Below, piece after piece: positions 5,715 through 5,881 of a DNA stretch of 5,881 nt. The notes under the pieces were generated by a model. It worked only from the letters and a program-made list of their open reading frames with translations, did no database searches and was not told the origin of the DNA. The stretch is from Dehalococcoidia bacterium (GTDB lineage Bacteria > Chloroflexota > Dehalococcoidia > Dehalococcoidales > Fen-1064), in contig JAUYDN010000188.1 of the NCBI GenBank assembly GCA_030691775.1, positions 1 to 5,881 on the forward strand, in the 5' to 3' direction. A program made the position numbers and the translations under genes. How positions within the stretch are numbered: the first letter of the stretch is position 1; every line of letters starts with the position of its first letter.

Positions 5715-5881
5715 CACCATAATAATATCCTCTCCCTTGAGGAGGCTGTTAAAAATATGATAGTAATTAACTCCCATTCCTGTTCCCGTGATAATGTTCG
5801 GTAGTGACAAGCTGTTTTCTTCCATTTTTGCCTGCTAATCCTGTTCAGATTGGCTATTTCCCACCCAATTAAGAGCTATTT

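Overview
The window carries six protein-coding genes, one of them cut by the left edge. It looks like ordinary bacterial chromosome, moderately GC-rich by eye, with short intergenic gaps holding repeat-like fold-backs. PlsX-type phospholipid synthesis, a low-molecular-weight thioredoxin reductase and a compact orphan ruvB fit a bacterium. The wording of RuvB and the gene mix remind me of Chloroflexota, class Dehalococcoidia. That is an impression from memory, not a search result, and the assignment is tentative.

Layout. 1-120 (minus): 5' part of a small GIY-YIG endonuclease gene. 121-220: a gap filled by a compact fold-back repeat with two internal hairpins. 221-3742 (minus): four genes in one direction, in transcription order an M20-family amidohydrolase, plsX, a 103-residue thioredoxin-fold-like protein and trxB. 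The last three are tightly packed (6-nt gap, then an 8-nt overlap) and are almost certainly co-transcribed; the amidohydrolase is 74 nt upstream of plsX. 3743-3890: a divergent regulatory region with an extended -10 promoter in each direction and a five-unit heptamer array exactly between them. 3891-4922 (plus): ruvB, the Holliday-junction branch-migration motor, without ruvA or ruvC nearby. 4923-4985: a 63-nt convergent gap with no convincing terminator hairpin. 4986-5660 (minus): a HAD phosphatase of the phosphoglycolate phosphatase type with its own -10 and ribosome-binding site. 5661-5881: intergenic, with an imperfect palindrome and a doubtful 38-codon reading frame.

How the genes work together. 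TrxB and the small Cys-x3-Cys protein translated just before it look like an electron donor and a dedicated acceptor. Their coupling to plsX may only reflect shared housekeeping expression, or may link redox state to membrane lipid synthesis; the sequence does not decide. RuvB and the HAD phosphatase are separate single-gene units facing each other.

I see no CRISPR array, transposase, phage gene, tRNA or rRNA. The most notable points are an apparent ATC start codon for ruvB, the heptamer array between the divergent promoters, the non-standard thioredoxin-like partner of TrxB, and the fold-back repeat abutting a GIY-YIG gene.
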